A stretch of 64,000 bases of DNA from Nitratireductor sp. B36. Its GTDB lineage: Bacteria; Pseudomonadota; Alphaproteobacteria; Rhizobiales; Rhizobiaceae. The stretch lies in the NCBI RefSeq assembly GCF_020833685.1, contig NZ_JACKZY010000002.1, positions 434,001 through 498,000 on the forward strand, given 5' to 3'. The notes under the pieces are model-generated. The model was not told where the DNA came from. It ran no database searches and saw only the letters and a list, made by a program, of their open reading frames with translations. Made by a program: the position numbers and the translations under genes. Below, piece by piece: positions 61,975 through 64,000 of the stretch. How positions within the stretch are numbered: position 1 is the first letter of the stretch; each line of letters starts with the position of its first letter.

Positions 61975-62190
61975 TCAGGGCGCAACCTCCAGGTTGACGG
62001 CTTTCGGGCCTTTGCCGCGCTTGTCCGGCTCGGTCTCGAATGTAACCTTCTGTCCGTCCTCGAGGCCCTGCAGGCCAGATGCCTGGACAGCTGAAATATG
62101 AACAAACACGTCCTTCTCGCCATTGTCCGGGGTAATGAACCCGTATCCCTTGGCCTGGTTGAAGAACTTGACGGTACCACTCTGCGACAT
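61975..62190 (-). CDS. CspA-family cold-shock protein 1
   Basis: A 71-residue cold-shock domain. RNP1 is KGYGFITPD and RNP2 is [29 protein letters not shown] is standard. It binds single-stranded RNA and DNA and can melt RNA structure. It has AAAGGA before the ATG in a hairpin loop and a leader of about 260 nt with several hairpins. A second csp with a related leader lies 413 bp upstream. Confidence 0.96.
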   Translation of the reverse strand: MSQSGTVKFFNQAKGYGFITPDNGEKDVFVHISAVQASGLQGLEDGQKVTFETEPDKRGKGPKAVNLEVAP

Positions 62191-62480
62191 AGGAAGGAGT
62201 CCTTTCTCCCTTTATGCTGGTTTCGGCGGGCCAACCTCTTGGCGGGTTTTGGCCCATGGCGTCATCGGTCGTTTACTGGGGGAGAAGAAACAGTCAGCTT
62301 CGCGCCTCTCATCGGGACCAATGTTGCGGGCTTCTCGCCCGGACAAATCTTTTGTCCTCATTGCTTCGACGCGACTTCCCGGAAGGGGGATTTGAGCCCC
62401 CGCCAGGGCATGCCATTCCAGTCTCCGGGCCGGCAAATGCCCGAATGGCAGGGAGCTTGTTCGATTTTTTTTAAGGGGGC
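62191..62480 (-). ncRNA. Structured 5' leader of cold-shock gene 1
   Basis: The minus-strand leader holds hairpins at 62196-62209 (GGAG/CTCC, the AAAGGA ribosome site in the loop), 62327-62341 (CGGGC/GCCCG), 62341-62357 (GGACAAA/TTTGTCC), 62385-62401 (five G/C pairs) and the conserved element 62416-62444. The transcript start is inferred to lie near 62450-62480, where the DNA becomes AT-rich. Such leaders in csp genes act as temperature-sensing RNA. Confidence 0.55.
62416..62444 (-). promoter_or_regulatory. Conserved 29-nt csp leader element, copy 1
   Basis: On the minus strand: TCGGG, CAT, TTGC, CGG, then CCCGGAGACTGGAA. It matches copy 2 (62928-62956) at 24 of 29 positions, including both arms of a CGGG/CCCG hairpin. 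Confidence 0.65.
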
Positions 62481-62549
62481 AAGCGAAAGTTTTATGAATA
62501 ATACGAATTGCGAAGAGCCATGCTTCTGCAATCTGTACGGGCAAACAAA

Positions 62550-62575
62550 AAGCGCGGCGAGTGCTCGCCGCGCTT
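62550..62575 (-). terminator. Rho-independent terminator of cold-shock gene 2
   Basis: AAGCGCGGCGAG (62550-62561), 2-nt centre, CTCGCCGCGCTT (62564-62575): a perfect 12-bp stem. Reading on the minus strand it is followed by TTTTGTTTG, so it ends the csp gene that stops at 62604. Confidence 0.92.
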
Positions 62576-62603
62576 GAAATGTGCATCCGAGAATGTCTCG
62601 AAA

Positions 62604-62816
62604 TCAGGCTGCGGACAGATTGACTGCCTTCGGCCCCTTACCCATGCGGTCGGGCTCGACCTCGAAGGAAACCTTCTGACCATCGCTGAGCGTGGTCATG
62701 CCGGAACGCTCAACAGCCGAGATGTGAACGAACACGTCTTTCGCGCCATCATCGGGGGTGATGAAGCCGAAGCCTTTGCTCGCATTGAAGAATTTAACGG
62801 TGCCTGTCTGGGCCAT
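62604..62816 (-). CDS. CspA-family cold-shock protein 2
   Basis: A 70-residue cold-shock domain with RNP1 KGFGFITPD and RNP2 DVFVHISAV, paralogue of cold-shock protein 1 (both end GKGPKAVNL plus two to four residues). The ribosome site AGGAG lies exactly in the 5-nt loop of a perfect 6-bp hairpin (62818-62834). A strong terminator follows. ATG 62816 is fixed by homology with the first csp. Confidence 0.96.
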   Translation of the reverse strand: MAQTGTVKFFNASKGFGFITPDDGAKDVFVHISAVERSGMTTLSDGQKVSFEVEPDRMGKGPKAVNLSAA

Positions 62817-62817
62817 T

Positions 62818-62834
62818 GGGAAACTCCTTTTCCC
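62818..62834 (-). promoter_or_regulatory. Hairpin displaying the ribosome binding site of csp 2
   Basis: On the minus strand GGGAAA, AGGAG, TTTCCC: arms of 6 bp with the Shine-Dalgarno sequence as the whole loop, 7 nt from the start codon. A weaker 4-bp version occurs before csp 1. Confidence 0.65.
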
Positions 62835-62927
62835 TTTGAGAAGTCGCGTCTGCGCAACGTGCACAGGTTAGCGGTGGTTCGAGAGTTTGAAGAAAATCGG
62901 GGAAAGGGGCCGTCCAAATCATAAAGC

Positions 62928-62956
62928 TTCCAGTCTCCGGGTCTGCAATCACCCGA
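62928..62956 (-). promoter_or_regulatory. Conserved 29-nt csp leader element, copy 2
   Basis: On the minus strand: TCGGG, TGA, TTGC, AGA, then CCCGGAGACTGGAA. It lies 112 nt before the start of csp 2; copy 1 lies 226 nt before csp 1. Confidence 0.65.
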
Positions 62957-63148
62957 GCGCGGATGAATCTATGACACGAAAGGGAAACAGCTACAAGACT
63001 GTCCGAAACGCCCTGTTGCGTCCCATCTGAGGCGTGCCGCAGCGCGGTTTCTCGCAATCGCCCCTTTTTTCTTTGAACCGCACAAACACCAGTTTCAGCC
63101 ACTTTTCAGCGCGTTTTCCGATCAATCTTCGACTAAGGTATAATATCC

Positions 63149-63619
63149 TCATCCTCTCGCAGCCGCTTCCAGTGCAGCAATATCGAGCTTTACCATTTTG
63201 AGCATGGCCTGGGTCACACGTTGTGCCTTGGCGGGGTCTCGATCATTTATCAGTTCGCCGAGCTGTCTTGGCAAAATCTGCCAGCTCAGCCCCCATCGAT
63301 CCTTCAGCCATCCGCATTGCTCGATCGTTCCATCTTCTCCGAGTGCGGCCCATAGCTTATCGATCTCGCTCTGACTGTCGCATTCGACGATGATCGAGAA
63401 GCTGTGGTTGAAAGCATCGAGCGGCCCGGCTTCGAGGCCTCGGTAGTGTTGATCACCGAGCATGAAGCTGGCGATCTTTACGCTTCCCGGCGGCCCGCTC
63501 GGGGTTTCAGCGGGTAGGGTGCTGAGGCTTTCGATCTTCGATCCCGGGATCAGTGACGTGTAGAGTCGGAGTGCGCTTTCCATGTCTTTTTCGAACCACA
63601 AATGCGGTATGACTTTCAT
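63149..63619 (-). CDS. VOC-family (PhnB-like) protein
   Basis: A 156-residue vicinal-oxygen-chelate/3-demethylubiquinone-9 methyltransferase-like protein (PF06983). MKVIPHLWFEKDMESALRLY starts the first repeat; FNHSFSIIVECDSQSEIDKL and QCGWLKDRWGLSWQILPRQL form the second, and a helix with AKAQRVTQAMLKMVKLDIAA ends it. The family name reflects similarity only; the function is not a ubiquinone methyltransferase. ATG 63619 chosen. Confidence 0.9.
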   Translation of the reverse strand: MKVIPHLWFEKDMESALRLYTSLIPGSKIESLSTLPAETPSGPPGSVKIASFMLGDQHYRGLEAGPLDAFNHSFSIIVECDSQSEIDKLWAALGEDGTIEQCGWLKDRWGLSWQILPRQLGELINDRDPAKAQRVTQAMLKMVKLDIAALEAAARG

Positions 63620-63690
63620 GGTCGTGCCCTTTCGTCTGGCTGAATTTCTCCACGCAGGACGAGGGCCGGTGTTGAATTCCGACACGCCGG

Positions 63691-64000
63691 TTAGGTTTTT
63701 TCGGCAATCGGCCTCCAGCCGTGCAGGATCCGCATGTCCGGCAGTGTCGCGCACCAGAAATGCCCCTGAAAGGGCTGGTCATGGACGCGGGCGATCGGCA
63801 CACCGCGCAGGCTGCACAGGAGCAGCGTGCCAACAGCACCATGGGCGATGACAGCGATGTCTCCGGTTCCCTCTTCCATCCTGATCCTTTCCACGGCTGC
63901 AAGAATCCGGTGCTGCGCATCGATGGCGCGCTCCCATCCTCTCACGCTTATGGTCGGCTGGGCGAAGAACGCATCGGCCGTGCGTTCAAATTCCTCGGGT
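63691..64000 (-). CDS. Histidine phosphatase family protein (5' end cut by window edge)
   Basis: At least 103 residues of a phosphoglycerate-mutase-like protein; the start is beyond 64000. The visible part holds IAVIAHGAVGTLLLCSLRGV, which is the second catalytic block with its histidine, and the final WRPIAEKT. The N-terminal RHG motif must lie outside the window. It could be a sugar phosphatase or a SixA/GpmB-like enzyme. 71 bp separate it from the VOC gene on the same strand. Confidence 0.75.
   Translation of the reverse strand, partial: PEEFERTADAFFAQPTISVRGWERAIDAQHRILAAVERIRMEEGTGDIAVIAHGAVGTLLLCSLRGVPIARVHDQPFQGHFWCATLPDMRILHGWRPIAEKT

Larger units (their letters stand above)
62817..63148. 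other. 332-bp intergenic stretch upstream of csp 2
   Basis: Holds the csp 2 leader with its ribosome-site hairpin and the 29-nt element, a likely promoter around 62960-62990, and, nearer 63148, a pyrimidine-rich stretch and the end of the VOC gene. No other gene seen. Confidence 0.55.

Noticed and set aside
62381-62405. A GGGGG...CCCCC arm with a CTCAAAT loop resembling a tRNA T-arm on the minus strand
   Set aside because: No acceptor, D-arm or anticodon arm can be placed around it; it fits a leader hairpin of the csp gene.
1-64000. Insertion sequences, prophage genes, CRISPR arrays, toxin-antitoxin pairs, rRNA and tRNA genes
   Set aside because: I looked for transposase and integrase motifs, regularly spaced repeats and tRNA-like cloverleafs and found none that hold up by eye; a tRNA search tool would be decisive.

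Overview
The window is a gene-dense, GC-rich stretch of an alphaproteobacterial chromosome, most likely order Hyphomicrobiales (Rhizobiales) and near Phyllobacteriaceae (Mesorhizobium, Nitratireductor or Chelativorans type). This rests on the petABC bc1 operon, a BA14K-family protein, the lgt-ubiK neighbourhood, the MarR / OmpR-type regulator / EnvZ-like kinase cluster beside an ilvE-type transaminase, the MoxR-DUF58-DUF4159 operon and the DUF1285-NUDIX-CCA operon. I see no insertion sequence, integrase, phage gene, CRISPR array, rRNA or tRNA. The placement comes from recognised families, not from a database search.

Layout. 0-7 kb: two paralogous ArsR + SRPBCC modules (the second carries a DUF899 gene), each with a TTAGTTA-type palindrome before its arsR, flanking an AbrB-type membrane protein and a serine hydrolase-GST-reductase operon divergent from an HxlR regulator. 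7-14 kb: a leucine leader peptide with competing hairpins, leuA and an alpha/beta hydrolase, then small membrane proteins, a metallophosphoesterase, a NUDIX protein, a glutathionyl-hydroquinone reductase and a GNAT acetyltransferase. 14-24 kb: a four-gene MoxR-DUF58-BatA/DUF4159-VWA envelope operon on the minus strand, divergent from DUF1285-CoA pyrophosphatase-CCA transferase. 24-31 kb: DUF1059, a LysR regulator, a pair of ABC exporters, poorly known small genes and trmL. 31-40 kb: hemF, EamA and LysE exporters, a methyltransferase, petABC, apt and two MaoC-type hydratases. 40-53 kb: an inverted-repeat mosaic, corA, the rplY-pth-ychF operon, HxlR/FMN reductase, prs, and the run lgt-midA-pgeF-M24 peptidase followed by ubiK, ybjN and csaA. 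53-64 kb: GFA, DUF2165, the two-component cluster with a monooxygenase gene inside it, ilvE, a metallo-beta-lactamase-fold hydrolase, TetR/DUF1772, BA14K, two cold-shock genes, a VOC protein and a truncated histidine phosphatase.

Most genes are housekeeping: leucine synthesis (leuA, ilvE), haem (hemF), respiration (petABC), purine salvage and PRPP (apt, prs), translation (trmL, cca, rplY, pth, ychF), and lipoprotein and peptidoglycan quality (lgt, pgeF). The most informative parts are regulatory: a leucine attenuator-like leader, matched ArsR palindromes, twin TetR operators, a MarR inverted repeat, two SoxR-box-like promoters 24 kb apart, and two cold-shock genes that share a 29-nt leader element and present their ribosome binding site in a hairpin loop. 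The MoxR operon is the best candidate for a poorly described multi-protein machine.
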